Positions 8,911 to 18,071 are shown, numbered from the stretch's first letter. The stretch: 64,000 bases of DNA from Cellulomonas gilvus ATCC 13127 (GCF_000218545.1 NC_015671.1:1736001-1800000), one strand, 5' to 3'. Numbers and translations are program-made. Notes: a model not told the origin generated them from the sequence alone.

Positions 8911-11607
8911 ATGCGTACCGCCGAGATCCGCCAGCGCTGGCTCGACTACTTCTCCTCCCGCGGTCACGCCGTGGTGCCCTCCGCGCCGCTCATCTCGCCC
9001 GACCCGTCCACGTTGTTCGTCATCGCGGGCATGGTGCCGTTCATCCCGTACATGCTCGGCGAGCAGACCCCGCCGTGGCCGCGTGCCACGAGCGTGCAGA
9101 AGTGCGTGCGCACGCTCGACATCGAGGAGGTCGGCAAGACCACCCGGCACGGCACGTTCTTCCAGATGAACGGCAACTTCTCGTTCGGGGACTACTTCAA
9201 GGAAGGCGCGATCACGTACGCCTGGGAGCTCGTCACGGGCAGCCAGGCGGACGGCGGCTACGGCTTCGACCCCGACAAGATCTGGGTGACGGTCTTCCAC
9301 GACGACGACGAGGCGGTCGCGCTCTGGAAGCGCATCGCCGGGCTGCCGGACGAGCGCATCCAGCGCCGCGGCATGCGGGACAACTTCTGGTCCACGGGTG
9401 CGCGCGGCCCGGCCGGGCCGTGCTCGGAGATCTACGTCGACCGCGGCCCGGAGTACGGCGCCGAGGGTGGGCCCGTGGTCGACGAGGACCGGTACCTGGA
9501 GATCTGGAACCTGGTCTTCATGCAGTACGAGCGCGACAACGGCGGCACCAAGGACTCGTTCCCGATCCTCGGCGACCTCAAGCAGAAGAACATCGACACG
9601 GGCATGGGCCTCGAGCGCGTCGCCTACCTGATGCAGGGCGTCGACAACCTGTACGAGATCGACGAGGTGCGCCCGGTCATCGACGGCGCGGTCGAGCTCT
9701 CGGGCAAGCGCTACGGCGCGGACCGCGACGACGACGTGCGCATGCGGGTCGTGGCCGACCACGTGCGTTCGGGCCTGATGCTCATGGGGGACGGCGTGAC
9801 GCCGTCCAACGAGGGCCGCGGCTACGTGCTGCGTCGCCTGCTGCGGCGCTCGATCCGCGCGATGCGCCTGCTCGGCGTGGAGGACCCCGCGCTGCCCGTG
9901 CTGCTGCCGCTGAGCCGTGACGCGATGAGCGCGTCCTACCCCGAGCTGGTGCAGAACTTCGAGCGCATCAGCAAGGTCGCCTACGCCGAGGAGGACGCGT
10001 TCCGCCGCACGCTCGCGGCGGGCACGACGATCCTCGATCTCGCGGTCGCGGGCGCCAAGCAGTCCGTCGAGCCCTCGGCGGGCGCCCGTCCGCTGCTCTC
10101 GGGAGCCGATGCGTTCCAGCTGCACGACACGTACGGGTTCCCGATCGACCTGACGCTCGAGATGGCGCAGGAGCACGGCGTGGACGTGGACCGTGAGGCG
10201 TTCAAGCGCCTCATGGGTGAGCAGCGCGCCCGTGCGCGCGCCGACGCGCTGGCCAAGCGCGCGGGACGTGCCGACGTCGCGGCGTACCAGGACCTGCACG
10301 CCGAGCTGTCGGCGACGGCGGCCAAGCCGGTCACGTTCGTCGGGTACACCGACGCGCAGGCGCGGTCGACGGTCGTCGGTCTGCTCGTGGACGGCGTGCC
10401 CGCGCCCGCGGCGACCGCTCCGGCGGACATCGAGCTGGTGCTCGACGTGACGCCGTTCTACGCCGAGGCGGGTGGCCAGCAGGCCGACACCGGGACGATC
10501 GTGCTGGACAACGGGGCGCGCATCGAGATCGACGACGTGCAGGCCCCGATCAAGGGCCTGTCGGTGCACCACGGGCGCCTGGTCGACGGCACGGTCGCGC
10601 TCGGCGAGCCGGGCACGGCGTCGATCGACACCGCGCGCCGGCAGGCGATCGCGCGCGCCCACACGGCGACGCACCTGGTGCACAAGGCGCTGCACGAGTC
10701 GTTGGGGGAGACCGCGACGCAGGCGGGATCGCTCAACGCGCCGAGCCGCCTGCGGTTCGACTTCCGCTCGCCGTCGGCGACGCCCGCCGAGGTCGTCGCG
10801 GAGATCGAGGCGCGCGTCAACGAGCGGCTCCAGGACGACCTCGAGGTCACCGACTCGGTCAAGCCGATCGACGAGGCCCGCGCGATGGGCGCGATGGCGC
10901 TGTTCGGGGAGAAGTACGGCAACGAGGTCCGCGTCGTGTCCATCGGCGGCGACTGGTCGCTCGAGCTGTGCGCGGGGACCCACGTGCGGCGATCCGGCGA
11001 GCTGGGCCTCGTCACGCTGCTGTCCGAGTCCGCGATCGGCTCGGGCGTCCGGCGCGTCGACGCGCTCGTGGGTGCGGGTGCGTACGGCTACCAGGCCAAG
11101 GAGCGGGCGCTCGTCTCGCAGCTCACGGGCCTGCTGGGGGCACGCCCCGACGAGCTGGCGGAGCGCGTCTCAGGGCTCATGACCAAGCTCAAGGAGTCGG
11201 AGAAGGAGCTCGCGGCGCTGCGCCAGGCGCAGGTCCTGGCGCGCGCGGGCGAGCTCGCCGCGGGTGCGCAGCAGGTCGGCGTGGTGCGCGTCGTGGCGTT
11301 CGACGCGGGTGAGCAGTCGCCCGACGACCTGCGCACGCTCGTGCTCGACGTGCGGTCCCGGCTCGGGGAGTCCGCGCCGTCGGTCGTCGCGGTCGGTGGC
11401 GTGGCCAAGGGCCGCCCGGTGGTCGTGGTCGCGACGAACGCCGCGGCCCGCGAGGCCGGCCTCAAGGCGGGTGCGCTCGTGCGCACGGCGTCCCAGGTGC
11501 TCGGCGGCGGCGGCGGTGGCAAGGACGACCTCGCGCAGGGCGGCGGCACCGACGCGGCGGCGCTCGGTGCCGCGCTCGCCGCGATCGCCACGGCGGTCGC
11601 GGGCTGA
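8911..11607 (+). CDS. alaS: Alanine--tRNA ligase
   Basis: 898-residue class II synthetase with the full bacterial layout. The aminoacylation domain (about 1-240) opens with [15 protein letters not shown], and a tRNA-recognition region follows. The editing domain carries zinc ligands H584 and H588 in HTATH and C687 and H691 in CAGTH. A C-Ala/DHHA1 region with a Gly-rich segment (about 860-875) closes the protein. The editing site removes Ser and Gly from mischarged tRNA-Ala. The ATG at 8911 follows GAGGAC and gives the usual N-terminus; the open frame upstream belongs to the preceding gene region. ruvX starts three bases after its stop. Confidence 0.97.
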   Translation: MRTAEIRQRWLDYFSSRGHAVVPSAPLISPDPSTLFVIAGMVPFIPYMLGEQTPPWPRATSVQKCVRTLDIEEVGKTTRHGTFFQMNGNFSFGDYFKEGAITYAWELVTGSQADGGYGFDPDKIWVTVFHDDDEAVALWKRIAGLPDERIQRRGMRDNFWSTGARGPAGPCSEIYVDRGPEYGAEGGPVVDEDRYLEIWNLVFMQYERDNGGTKDSFPILGDLKQKNIDTGMGLERVAYLMQGVDNLYEIDEVRPVIDGAVELSGKRYGADRDDDVRMRVVADHVRSGLMLMGDGVTPSNEGRGYVLRRLLRRSIRAMRLLGVEDPALPVLLPLSRDAMSASYPELVQNFERISKVAYAEEDAFRRTLAAGTTILDLAVAGAKQSVEPSAGARPLLSGADAFQLHDTYGFPIDLTLEMAQEHGVDVDREAFKRLMGEQRARARADALAKRAGRADVAAYQDLHAELSATAAKPVTFVGYTDAQARSTVVGLLVDGVPAPAATAPADIELVLDVTPFYAEAGGQQADTGTIVLDNGARIEIDDVQAPIKGLSVHHGRLVDGTVALGEPGTASIDTARRQAIARAHTATHLVHKALHESLGETATQAGSLNAPSRLRFDFRSPSATPAEVVAEIEARVNERLQDDLEVTDSVKPIDEARAMGAMALFGEKYGNEVRVVSIGGDWSLELCAGTHVRRSGELGLVTLLSESAIGSGVRRVDALVGAGAYGYQAKERALVSQLTGLLGARPDELAERVSGLMTKLKESEKELAALRQAQVLARAGELAAGAQQVGVVRVVAFDAGEQSPDDLRTLVLDVRSRLGESAPSVVAVGGVAKGRPVVVVATNAAAREAGLKAGALVRTASQVLGGGGGGKDDLAQGGGTDAAALGAALAAIATAVAG

Positions 11608-11609
11608 TC

Positions 11610-12197
11610 GTGGCGCCGCACGACGCGGCGGGGGCCGCGGGCGACGAGGTCGCGCGCGGCCCCCGGCTCGCGGTCGACGTCGGCACGGTCCGCGTCGGCC
11701 TGGCCGCGAGCGACCCCGACGGGACGATCGCCACGCCGGTCGAGACGCTGGCCCGCGACATGCGCCGCCGCCCCGGCCGGCTGCCGAAGGACGTGGCGCG
11801 GATCGTGCGAGAGGCGCGCGAGCGATGTGCGGAGTGTGTGTACGTCGGCCTCCCGCGCCACCTGTCGGGCGCGGAAAGCGCCTCCTCGCAGGCAGCCCGC
11901 GCGTACGCTGACTCCCTGGCGCAGGCCGTCGCACCCGTCCCGGTGCGGCTGGTCGATGAGCGGATGAGCACCGTGTCCGCCCATCAGGCGCTGCAGGCGG
12001 CCGGCCGATCCGGTCGCCGCCATCGTGAGGTGGTCGACCAGGCCGCCGCGGTGGTGATCTTGCAGTACGCGCTGGATGCGGAGCGGGCGACGGGTCGTCG
12101 TCCCGGTGAACGGGTCGACGTCGACCCGTCCTCCGAGCCGGCGCGTGAGGGGGCTGCGGGCGACCAGACGGACGACGGTGGAGCGACACGCAGGTGA
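11610..12197 (+). CDS. ruvX: Holliday junction resolvase-like RuvX/YqgF protein
   Basis: 195-residue protein with the RNase H-like YqgF fold, including the N-terminal LAVDVGTVRVGLAASD segment (about 29-44) whose first Asp is the expected metal ligand, YVGLPRHLSG near 85, LVDERMST near 117, and VDQAAAVVILQ near 142. Family members process pre-16S rRNA 5' ends and may act on recombination junctions. The C-terminal ~35 residues are a low-complexity extension. The GTG start lies between the alaS stop and the body of the domain. Its stop overlaps the first mltG by 4 nt. The order alaS-ruvX-mltG-aroE is a conserved actinobacterial arrangement. Confidence 0.9.
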   Translation: MAPHDAAGAAGDEVARGPRLAVDVGTVRVGLAASDPDGTIATPVETLARDMRRRPGRLPKDVARIVREARERCAECVYVGLPRHLSGAESASSQAARAYADSLAQAVAPVPVRLVDERMSTVSAHQALQAAGRSGRRHREVVDQAAAVVILQYALDAERATGRRPGERVDVDPSSEPAREGAAGDQTDDGGATRR

Positions 12198-13408
12198 CCG
12201 ACAGCAGGATCGACAGCCGCCCGCGGTGGGCGGGGTCAGCGCCCGCTGCGCAGCAGGCTGCCCCCGGCGACGCGGCGCAGCCGAGGGCGGAGCACCGCCC
12301 GGCCTCGCGCCGGGCGCGCGTGTCCGACCGTGAGCGGGCGGCACGGGAGCGCCGTGAGCGGCGGCGCCGCTCGGTCGTCGTCGCGCTCGTCGTCGTGGCG
12401 CTGTTCGCCGGTGCGGGCTACGTCGTGGCGTCCGCGCTCGGCGTCGGCGAGCGGGACACCGCGACGGAGAAGGTGGCCGCACCCGTGCTCGACTACCCGG
12501 GCCCGGGGCACGGCTCCGCGATGGTCACGCTCGGCGACGACGAGACGCCCGCCACCATCGGCAAGGCCCTGGTCGCCGCGGGCGTCGTGGCCGACGCGAA
12601 GGTCTTCGTCGCGGCCCTCGCAGCCCGCGACGGTGCCGAGGTCGAGCCCGGCACCTACCGGCTCCCGCTGGAGATGCCGTCGGCCGACGCGGTCGACGCG
12701 CTGCTGGACCCCGCGAACAAGGCGTCGCTGCGCGTGACGCTCGCGCCGGGTCTGACGGCCGCCCAGATCCTGGCCAAGGTCAGCGAGAAGACGACGATCC
12801 CGCTCGCGGAGCTCGAGAAGGCCGCCAAGGACGAGAAGGCCATCGGGCTGCCGGCGGAGGCCGACGGCCGGGTCGAGGGGTGGCTCTACGCCACGACGTA
12901 CGAGGTGGAGCCGGACGCGACCGCGACCGAGGTGCTGTCCCAGCTCGTCGGGAAGACCATCGCGGTGCTCGAGGACAAGGGCGCCGACGAGGGGGAGTGG
13001 ATGGACGTGCTCACCGCCGCGTCGCTCGTCGAGCGCGAGGCCGTGCGCGAGGAGGACCGGCCGATGCTCGCGCGCGCGATCCGGAACCGGATCGAGCGGG
13101 GGCAGCCGCTCGAGATCGCCGCGTCGGTCTCCTACGGCGAGGGCATCACCGAGCCGCCGACGGACAAGATGACGCAGGACTCGTCGAACCCGTACAACAC
13201 CTACCGGCACACGGGCCTGCCCCCGAGCCCGATCGCGTCGCCGAGCGAGTCGTCGATCGACGCGGTCCTGCACCCGGACGCGGGTTCGGTGGTCTTCTGG
13301 ACACCGGTCGACCTCGAGACCGGCGAGCTCCGGTTCGCGTCCACGTGGGACGGGCACCAGGCCAACCTGGACCGCCTGCGCGCGTGGCAGGACGACCACA
13401 AGCAGTGA
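12194..13408 (+). CDS. mltG: Endolytic transglycosylase MltG (copy 1)
   Basis: 404-residue membrane-anchored lytic transglycosylase that cuts nascent glycan strands. After a ~60-residue Arg/Ala-rich cytoplasmic segment comes one transmembrane helix (about 62-83), then an extracytoplasmic LysM-like module and the YceG domain. The catalytic Glu is probably E280 in SLVEREA; downstream family motifs NPYNTYRHTGLPPSPI and GSVVFWTP are present. The GTG start overlaps the ruvX stop by 4 nt. A second full-length mltG follows 112 bases later, so this locus carries two adjacent copies. Confidence 0.92.
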   Translation: MTDSRIDSRPRWAGSAPAAQQAAPGDAAQPRAEHRPASRRARVSDRERAARERRERRRRSVVVALVVVALFAGAGYVVASALGVGERDTATEKVAAPVLDYPGPGHGSAMVTLGDDETPATIGKALVAAGVVADAKVFVAALAARDGAEVEPGTYRLPLEMPSADAVDALLDPANKASLRVTLAPGLTAAQILAKVSEKTTIPLAELEKAAKDEKAIGLPAEADGRVEGWLYATTYEVEPDATATEVLSQLVGKTIAVLEDKGADEGEWMDVLTAASLVEREAVREEDRPMLARAIRNRIERGQPLEIAASVSYGEGITEPPTDKMTQDSSNPYNTYRHTGLPPSPIASPSESSIDAVLHPDAGSVVFWTPVDLETGELRFASTWDGHQANLDRLRAWQDDHKQ

Positions 13409-13413
13409 CCGCG

Positions 13414-13419
13414 TACCCT
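13414..13419 (+). promoter_or_regulatory. Possible -10 box between the two mltG genes
   Basis: TACCCT just after the first mltG stop could start a separate transcript for the second copy, about 100 bases upstream of its start. It is a single hexamer without a clear -35 box. Confidence 0.25.
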
Positions 13420-13520
13420 ACGGACCACCTGTCGAGCGGTACCCCCCGGACCCGACCGAGCGCGGGCGCGCGCCTGCACGACCGCCGCGAGCCCGCGGCT
13501 GAGCACCTGGAGAGGTGGAC

Positions 13521-14687
13521 GTGAGCCAGAGCCATCACGAGTGGTGGGCCCCCGAGCGGCCGGCCGCGAGCACCCCGGCCGCCCCGGCGGCCCCGCCGCG
13601 GCGGTCCCGCAACCGCGGCCGCCAGGAGCGGGCCCGTCGCACGCGGCGTCGCCGCACCGCGTGGGTCGTCGTGATCGTCCTGGCGGTCGTCGCCGGCGCC
13701 GGCTACCTCGTCGTCTCGAGCCTCGGTGACATGTTCTCGGGCGGGAAGCCCACCGCGAGCCCGTCGGACTTCCCGGGTCCCGGCACGGGCGAGGTCGAGA
13801 TCACGGTGAACCCGGGCGACAGCGGTGCGGCCATCGGCCAGACCCTGCAGGAGGCGGGTGTGGTCGCCTCGGTCTCGGCGTTCGTCTCTGCGTACGACGC
13901 CGACGAGGCCGCGCTCGGCATCCAGCCCGGCACCTACCGCCTGCTGCTCGAGATGCCCGCGGCCGACGCGGTCGCGGCTCTGCTCAACCCCGCGAGCAGG
14001 GTCCAGTCGGGCGTCGTCGTCGCCGAGGGGCTCACGGTCGAGCAGATCCTCAAGCGCATCAGCGAGGAGTCGGACATCCCGCTGAAGGACCTGCGTGCGG
14101 CGGCCGGGCAGCCCGACAAGATCGGACTGCCCGAGCAGGCCGGCGGCGAGCTCGAGGGCTGGCTGTTCCCCGCGACGTACGACGTCGGGCCGGACGACTC
14201 CGCCGTCAAGGTCCTCAAGACGATGACCGCCAAGACCGTGCAGGTGCTCGAGGACGCCGGCGTCCCGAAGGACCAGTGGGAGCCCGTGCTGATCAAGGCC
14301 TCGCTCGTCGAGCGTGAGGCCAAGCACGACGAGGACCGCCCGAAGATGGCGCGCGCGATCGAGAACCGCCTCGAGGACGGCTGGACGCTGGGCATCGACG
14401 CCGCGGTGGCCTACGGGGCCGGCGTCAACGGCACCGAGCTGACGACCGCGATGCTCGAGGACGCGAGCAACCCGTACAACCTGCGCGTCCACGCGGGCCT
14501 GCCGCCGACGCCGATCGCGTCGCCCGGCAAGGTGTCGATCGACGCCGTGCTCGCACCCGCCGAGGGCGACTGGATGTACTGGTGCGCGGTGAACCTGGAC
14601 ACGGGCGAGACCAAGTTCGGCGTCACCGAGGCCGACCACGCGGCCTGTGTCGCCGAGATGAACGCCTGGATCGAGGAGAACAGCTGA
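13521..14687 (+). CDS. mltG: Endolytic transglycosylase MltG (copy 2)
   Basis: 388-residue paralogue of the gene upstream: Pro/Ala/Arg-rich cytoplasmic segment, one transmembrane helix (about 50-72), then the YceG domain. The catalytic Glu is probably E264 in SLVEREA, and NPYNLRVHAGLPPTPI and DWMYWCAV are conserved. All expected motifs are intact, so it is not a decaying duplicate. I prefer the GTG at 13521 over the in-frame GTG at 13515 because GGAGAGG (13509-13515) then sits 5 bases upstream. aroE starts two bases after its stop. Confidence 0.92.
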   Translation: MSQSHHEWWAPERPAASTPAAPAAPPRRSRNRGRQERARRTRRRRTAWVVVIVLAVVAGAGYLVVSSLGDMFSGGKPTASPSDFPGPGTGEVEITVNPGDSGAAIGQTLQEAGVVASVSAFVSAYDADEAALGIQPGTYRLLLEMPAADAVAALLNPASRVQSGVVVAEGLTVEQILKRISEESDIPLKDLRAAAGQPDKIGLPEQAGGELEGWLFPATYDVGPDDSAVKVLKTMTAKTVQVLEDAGVPKDQWEPVLIKASLVEREAKHDEDRPKMARAIENRLEDGWTLGIDAAVAYGAGVNGTELTTAMLEDASNPYNLRVHAGLPPTPIASPGKVSIDAVLAPAEGDWMYWCAVNLDTGETKFGVTEADHAACVAEMNAWIEENS

Positions 14688-14689
14688 CG

Positions 14690-15535
14690 GTGGCCGGACC
14701 CGCCGTGCGCCGGGCGGCCGTGCTCGGCCACCCGATCGCGCACTCGTTGTCGCCGACGCTGCACCGTGCCGCGTACGCGGCCCTCGGGCTCGACGACTGG
14801 CGTTACGACGCGGTCGACGTGACCGAGGACGCGTTGCCGGCGTTCGTCGCCGGTCTGGGGGAGCAGTGGGCCGGCCTGAGCCTGACGATGCCGCTCAAGC
14901 AGACCGTGCTCCCGCTGCTCGAGCACGTCGAGCCGCTCGCGCAGGTGGTCGGCGCGGTCAACACCGTCCTGGTGCAGGGTGCGGGAGCGGCGCGCACGCT
15001 CGTCGGCGCGAACACCGACGTGCACGGGCTCGTCGTCGCGCTGCGTGAGGGACTCGCCGGCCGACCCGTCGGCACGGCCGTGGTGCTCGGTGCGGGCGCG
15101 ACGGCCTCGTCGACCCTCGCCGCCCTGGCCGAGCTCGGCTGCACCGCGCCGCTGGTCCTGGTGCGCTCCCTCGCGCGGTCGGGCGCTCTGATGCGCTCCG
15201 CCCACCGCATGGGCGTCGAGCCGGTGTTCCGGTCGCTGGAGGACGCGCCGCGCGCCGTCGTGGCCGCGGACGTCGTCGTCTCGACGCTGCCGCCGCGCGC
15301 CGCCGACGACCTGGCCGCGGCGCTCGACGGCCGACCGACGGGCGTCCTGCTCGACGTCGCGTACGACCCGCGGCCCACGGCGCTGCACGCGCGGTGGACC
15401 GAGCTGGGCGGCACCGCGGTCGGCGGTGAGCGCATGCTGCTGCACCAGGCCGCCGAGCAGGTGCGGCTCATGACCGGCCGCCCGGCCCCGCTGGCCGCCA
15501 TGGACGCCGCGCTCGAGGCATGCCTCGCGGACTGA
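14690..15535 (+). CDS. aroE: Shikimate dehydrogenase
   Basis: 281-residue NADP-dependent enzyme that reduces 3-dehydroshikimate to shikimate in aromatic amino acid synthesis. The N-terminal substrate domain shows GHPIAHSLSPTLHRAAY (about 10-26) and the catalytic Lys in SLTMPLKQT near residue 70, with VNTV near 89. The Rossmann domain has GAGATASS near 132-139. The C-terminal segment LLDVAYDPRPT is typical. The GTG at 14690 directly follows the mltG stop. It could be a quinate/shikimate-type paralogue, but its place in the alaS-mltG-aroE block favours AroE proper. The aro genes that often follow it elsewhere are replaced here by gene debris. Confidence 0.9.
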   Translation: MAGPAVRRAAVLGHPIAHSLSPTLHRAAYAALGLDDWRYDAVDVTEDALPAFVAGLGEQWAGLSLTMPLKQTVLPLLEHVEPLAQVVGAVNTVLVQGAGAARTLVGANTDVHGLVVALREGLAGRPVGTAVVLGAGATASSTLAALAELGCTAPLVLVRSLARSGALMRSAHRMGVEPVFRSLEDAPRAVVAADVVVSTLPPRAADDLAAALDGRPTGVLLDVAYDPRPTALHARWTELGGTAVGGERMLLHQAAEQVRLMTGRPAPLAAMDAALEACLAD

Positions 15536-15812
15536 CGCGCGGCCGTGAGCACCAAGGGGGTGTCCGGCGAGGCATGGGCGCGTGACGAGCTCGGGTGCAA
15601 CACGAACCGGACCCGCTCGCCACGACGGCAGGGGCAGAATGTGTGGGCATCGTGAGGGATGTTCGCGCCTGACGATCGGCGTGTGGATGGACTGTCGATC
15701 GGGCTGAAGCGGCTCGATGTGGCTCGCACGAAGGGCGAGCTCGTGAGCGCTCTGTGGGACCTGCGCGACTCGGCCTACGACATGCCTGAGCGGTGGACGG
15801 CGTTCGCCGCAG
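15536..15812 (+). other. Non-coding or degraded sequence after aroE
   Basis: This is the first part of a 736-base gap between aroE and the tRNA gene. The plus frame starting at 15659 reads plausibly for about 50 codons (GLSIGLKRLDVARTKGELVS and on to about 15815) with less G/C-biased third positions than its neighbours. It then turns into Arg/Ser/Pro-rich nonsense. I see no intact gene, repeat or promoter here; it looks like a decayed or foreign fragment. Confidence 0.4.
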
Positions 15813-16035
15813 ATGACCGCCTCGGCGTTGGTGCGAGGCTCGGCAGCCGTCTCGGCGGCCTTCGCGCACACCGACCTACCGCGTCAACGGCTTCAAGCCG
15901 GTCGCCGCGCCCCACGACATCGACCGCTTCATGCGCGAGGTGGGCGGCGACGAGCACCTCGACCTCGACGAGATCCAGCGCTGGCTCTCCGAGCACTGCG
16001 CGAGCGTGGAGAACACGTTCACCGCGCCCGCCTGA
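15813..16035 (+). pseudogene. Frameshifted gene remnant
   Basis: Two short reading segments with strong host-like G/C third positions lie in adjacent frames. An ATG at 15813 begins MTASALVRGSAAVSAAFAHT. From about 15877 the coding signal moves to the +1 frame, reading YRVNGFKPVAAPHDIDRFMR, then an acidic stretch containing LDLDEIQRWLSEHC, and stopping at 16033-16035. That second frame has no usable start and has stops at 15787 and 15814. The likely explanations are a frameshift or a deletion junction that joined two genes. No family can be assigned. Confidence 0.5.
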
Positions 16036-16112
16036 GAGCGGCCACCGCGAACAGCACGCTGCCGAGCGCCCGCGCCGACCCGTGCCCTCATCGGTCCCAC
16101 GTCACTCAAGTA

Positions 16113-16133
16113 GGCACCCCCCGAGGGGGTGCC
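16113..16133 (+). terminator. Intrinsic terminator before the tRNA gene
   Basis: GGCACCCCC (16113-16121) pairs with GGGGGTGCC (16125-16133) around a 3-nt loop, followed by TTCTCC. It would end plus-strand transcription from the aroE side and may also act on the minus-strand tRNA transcript. Confidence 0.75.
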
Positions 16134-16271
16134 TTCTCCGTGTCCGCAGCGTCCTGACCTGGGCCGATGCGCGGACTCGTCTAAGGGAAGTAAAGGGCGG
16201 GTGCATCGAGTCTCTGCGGTCTCGGACACCTGCGCGCCGGAGCGTTTGCGCAGGTCAGCGGCCTGGCGAGG

Positions 16272-16345
16272 TGCCCCGAGTGGGATTCGAACCCACACTG
16301 GATCGGGTTTGAGCCGAACGCCTCTGCCGGTTGGGCTATCGGGGC
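16272..16345 (-). tRNA. tRNA with anticodon CAA (tRNA-Leu by anticodon, class I shape)
   Basis: On the minus strand a 74-nt cloverleaf folds with a 7-bp acceptor stem (GCCCCGA/TCGGGGC), a 3-4 bp D stem, an anticodon loop CTCAAAC and a perfect 5-bp T stem with loop TTCGAAT. The discriminator base is A. The anticodon CAA reads the Leu codon UUG, and the acceptor stem and A73 fit tRNA-Leu. The variable loop is only 5 nt (CCAGT), however, whereas tRNA-Leu normally has a long extra arm. The outermost anticodon-stem pair is a T-T mismatch. The 3' CCA is not fully encoded (ACCT follows). It may be a real but divergent tRNA-Leu or a decayed gene. Confidence 0.8.
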
Positions 16346-16435
16346 CGCCGGTCAGCATAACGGTCACGGTGGCGGTGGCCGTGGGGTGAACGGCCTCACA
16401 CCGCGCCGCGACGCCGCATCGACGGCTTCGACCAC

Positions 16436-16441
16436 TACGCT
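16436..16441 (+). promoter_or_regulatory. -10 box of a leaderless response-regulator promoter
   Basis: TACGCT fits TAnnnT and lies 6 bases before the GTG at 16448. This supports leaderless translation and decides between that GTG and the one at 16442. Confidence 0.45.
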
Positions 16442-16447
16442 GTGCTC

Positions 16448-17131
16448 GTGACCAAGGACGCCACCCCCGAGCCCACCCAGGCGGCCCCCGACGCCCTGGA
16501 CCTGTCAGGCGCGCCTGAGAGCGCCGACGAGCGACCCCCCGCGGGTGCGCGTCCGCGTCGCCGCGCCGTCGTGGCCGAGGACGAGGCGCTCATCCGCATG
16601 GACGTCGTCGAGACGCTGCGCGACGGCGGGTTCGAGGTCGTCGGCGAGGCGGGTGACGGCGAGCAGGCGGTCGCGCTGGCCACCGAGCTCAAGCCGGACG
16701 TCGTCGTCATGGACGTCAAGATGCCGATCCTCGACGGCATCTCCGCGGCCGAGCGCATCGGCAAGGAGCACCTGGCCCCCGTGGTCCTGCTCACCGCGTT
16801 CTCCCAGACGGAGCTCGTCGAGCGCGCGCGGGACGCGGGTGCCATGGCGTACGTCGTCAAGCCGTTCAGCCCGGCCGACCTGCTGCCCGCGGTGGAGATC
16901 GCGATCTCGCGCTACGCGCAGATCAGCGCGCTCGAGTCCGAGGTCGCGGACCTGGCCGAGCGGTTCGAGACCCGCAAGCGCGTCGACCGCGCCAAGGGCC
17001 TGCTCATGACGAAGATGGGCCTGAGCGAGCCGGAGTCGTTCCGGTGGATCCAGAAGACGTCGATGGACCGACGCCTGACCATGCGCGAGGTGGCCGACGC
17101 GGTCATCGAGCAGGTCGGCGGGGGTTCCTGA
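16448..17131 (+). CDS. ANTAR-domain response regulator (PdtaR-like)
   Basis: 227-residue two-component response regulator. The receiver domain (about 38-155) has the acidic pair near E44-D45, the phosphoacceptor at D89 (VVVMDVKMP), a switch Thr in LLTAFS, and the conserved Lys in VVKPFS. The C-terminal ANTAR domain (about 165-225) binds RNA hairpins and acts as an antiterminator in relatives such as Mycobacterium PdtaR; KRVDRAKGLLMTKMGLSEPE is its typical core. The first ~36 residues are a disordered extension. No kinase gene is adjacent, so the partner is elsewhere. The GTG at 16448 is chosen over 16442 because of the -10 box. Confidence 0.9.
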   Translation: MTKDATPEPTQAAPDALDLSGAPESADERPPAGARPRRRAVVAEDEALIRMDVVETLRDGGFEVVGEAGDGEQAVALATELKPDVVVMDVKMPILDGISAAERIGKEHLAPVVLLTAFSQTELVERARDAGAMAYVVKPFSPADLLPAVEIAISRYAQISALESEVADLAERFETRKRVDRAKGLLMTKMGLSEPESFRWIQKTSMDRRLTMREVADAVIEQVGGGS

Positions 17132-17161
17132 GCCGTCTCGCGACGGCGTCGACGCGGTGCA

Positions 17162-17923
17162 TCACGCCTGCGTGACGTCGACGACGAGCGCGCGGTGGTC
17201 GGACAGGCCGGTGTCGACCGCGCGGCCGGGCGTCACGGCGCGCAGCGGACCGTCCACGAGCGCGTGGTCGATCTGCACCGTCGGGCCGTGTGACGGATAG
17301 GTCGGGGCCGTCACCAGCGCGGTCCAGCCGGTGATCCCCGTGGCGGTCGACGGACCCACGTTGAGGTCGCCGAGCAGCACCAGAGGACGGGGCAGGTCCG
17401 CGGTCGCCGCGACCAGGTGACGCAGCTGGGCGACGTTCTGCCCGCGCAGGTAGGTCAGGTGCGTCGCCACGACGGTCACGGCGCCGACGGGTGAGTCGAC
17501 GACGGCCACGAGCGCGTGGCGCGGACGGTCGCGGTGCGGGCGGGGCAGCAGCCGGCCCGCGCCACGGACCCAGGTGCGGCCGGCGCGCTGCGGGAGCGCG
17601 ACGGTACGCCACTCGGTCACCGGGTGGCGGCTGAGCAGGGCGATCCCGTGCGCGGGACCGTCGGCGCCGGGGTCGCGCGCGTCACGCCACCGGCCGGGCC
17701 GGCCGAGCAGGGTCGGGACGAAGCGCGCGTCGGTCGCACCGAGGGCGTCGGCCGCCACGGCCGTCATGTCGACGCCGCCCGAGCGGGGCTGCGCGCGGTC
17801 CACCTCCTGGAGCGCGAGGACGTCCGCGTCGAGCGCCGCGACCACGTCCGGCCAGCGCGACGGGTCGGCGGCGTCGTCACCCGGACGCAGCCCGTGCAGG
17901 GCGTTGAAGCTCGCGAGGCGCAT
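17162..17923 (-). CDS. Endonuclease/exonuclease/phosphatase (EEP) family hydrolase
   Basis: 253-residue metal-dependent phosphohydrolase of the EEP (DNase I-like) fold. Visible family motifs are RLASFNALHG at 2-11, the metal-binding ALQEVD near 40-45, TVVATHLTYLRG in the middle, LLGDLNVGPSTATG (catalytic Asp and Asn), and the C-terminal GLSDHRALVVDV (Asp-His pair). The substrate may be nucleic acid, a phospholipid or another phosphoester. No signal peptide is seen with the ATG at 17923; a longer frame upstream lacks family similarity. It converges with the response regulator gene and is divergent from the ABC lipoprotein gene. Confidence 0.85.
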   Translation of the reverse strand: MRLASFNALHGLRPGDDAADPSRWPDVVAALDADVLALQEVDRAQPRSGGVDMTAVAADALGATDARFVPTLLGRPGRWRDARDPGADGPAHGIALLSRHPVTEWRTVALPQRAGRTWVRGAGRLLPRPHRDRPRHALVAVVDSPVGAVTVVATHLTYLRGQNVAQLRHLVAATADLPRPLVLLGDLNVGPSTATGITGWTALVTAPTYPSHGPTVQIDHALVDGPLRAVTPGRAVDTGLSDHRALVVDVTQA

Positions 17924-18071
17924 CCGACGAGTCTGCGACGTGCTCGCGAGGCCCGCGACCGCCCGCAGCTGTGTCTTTGCTGGTGGGACGGCCCGTCCCA
18001 CTCGTCGAACCGGTGCGGCCGCGACCTGCGCTTCATCACAGATCAGCAACGAAGTGTGACGTGTCCTTGGC

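Noticed and set aside
8530..10983. 817-codon minus-strand open frame opposite alaS
   Set aside because: Antisense shadow of alaS with no start context and no recognisable motif. The same applies to long frames opposite uvrA, uvrB, uvrC, rpsA and zwf.
15659..16312. 217-codon plus-strand frame after aroE as one gene
   Set aside because: Only the first ~50 codons read plausibly; beyond about 15815 it is Ser/Arg/Pro nonsense, while the coding signal is in other frames, and it runs into the tRNA gene on the opposite strand.
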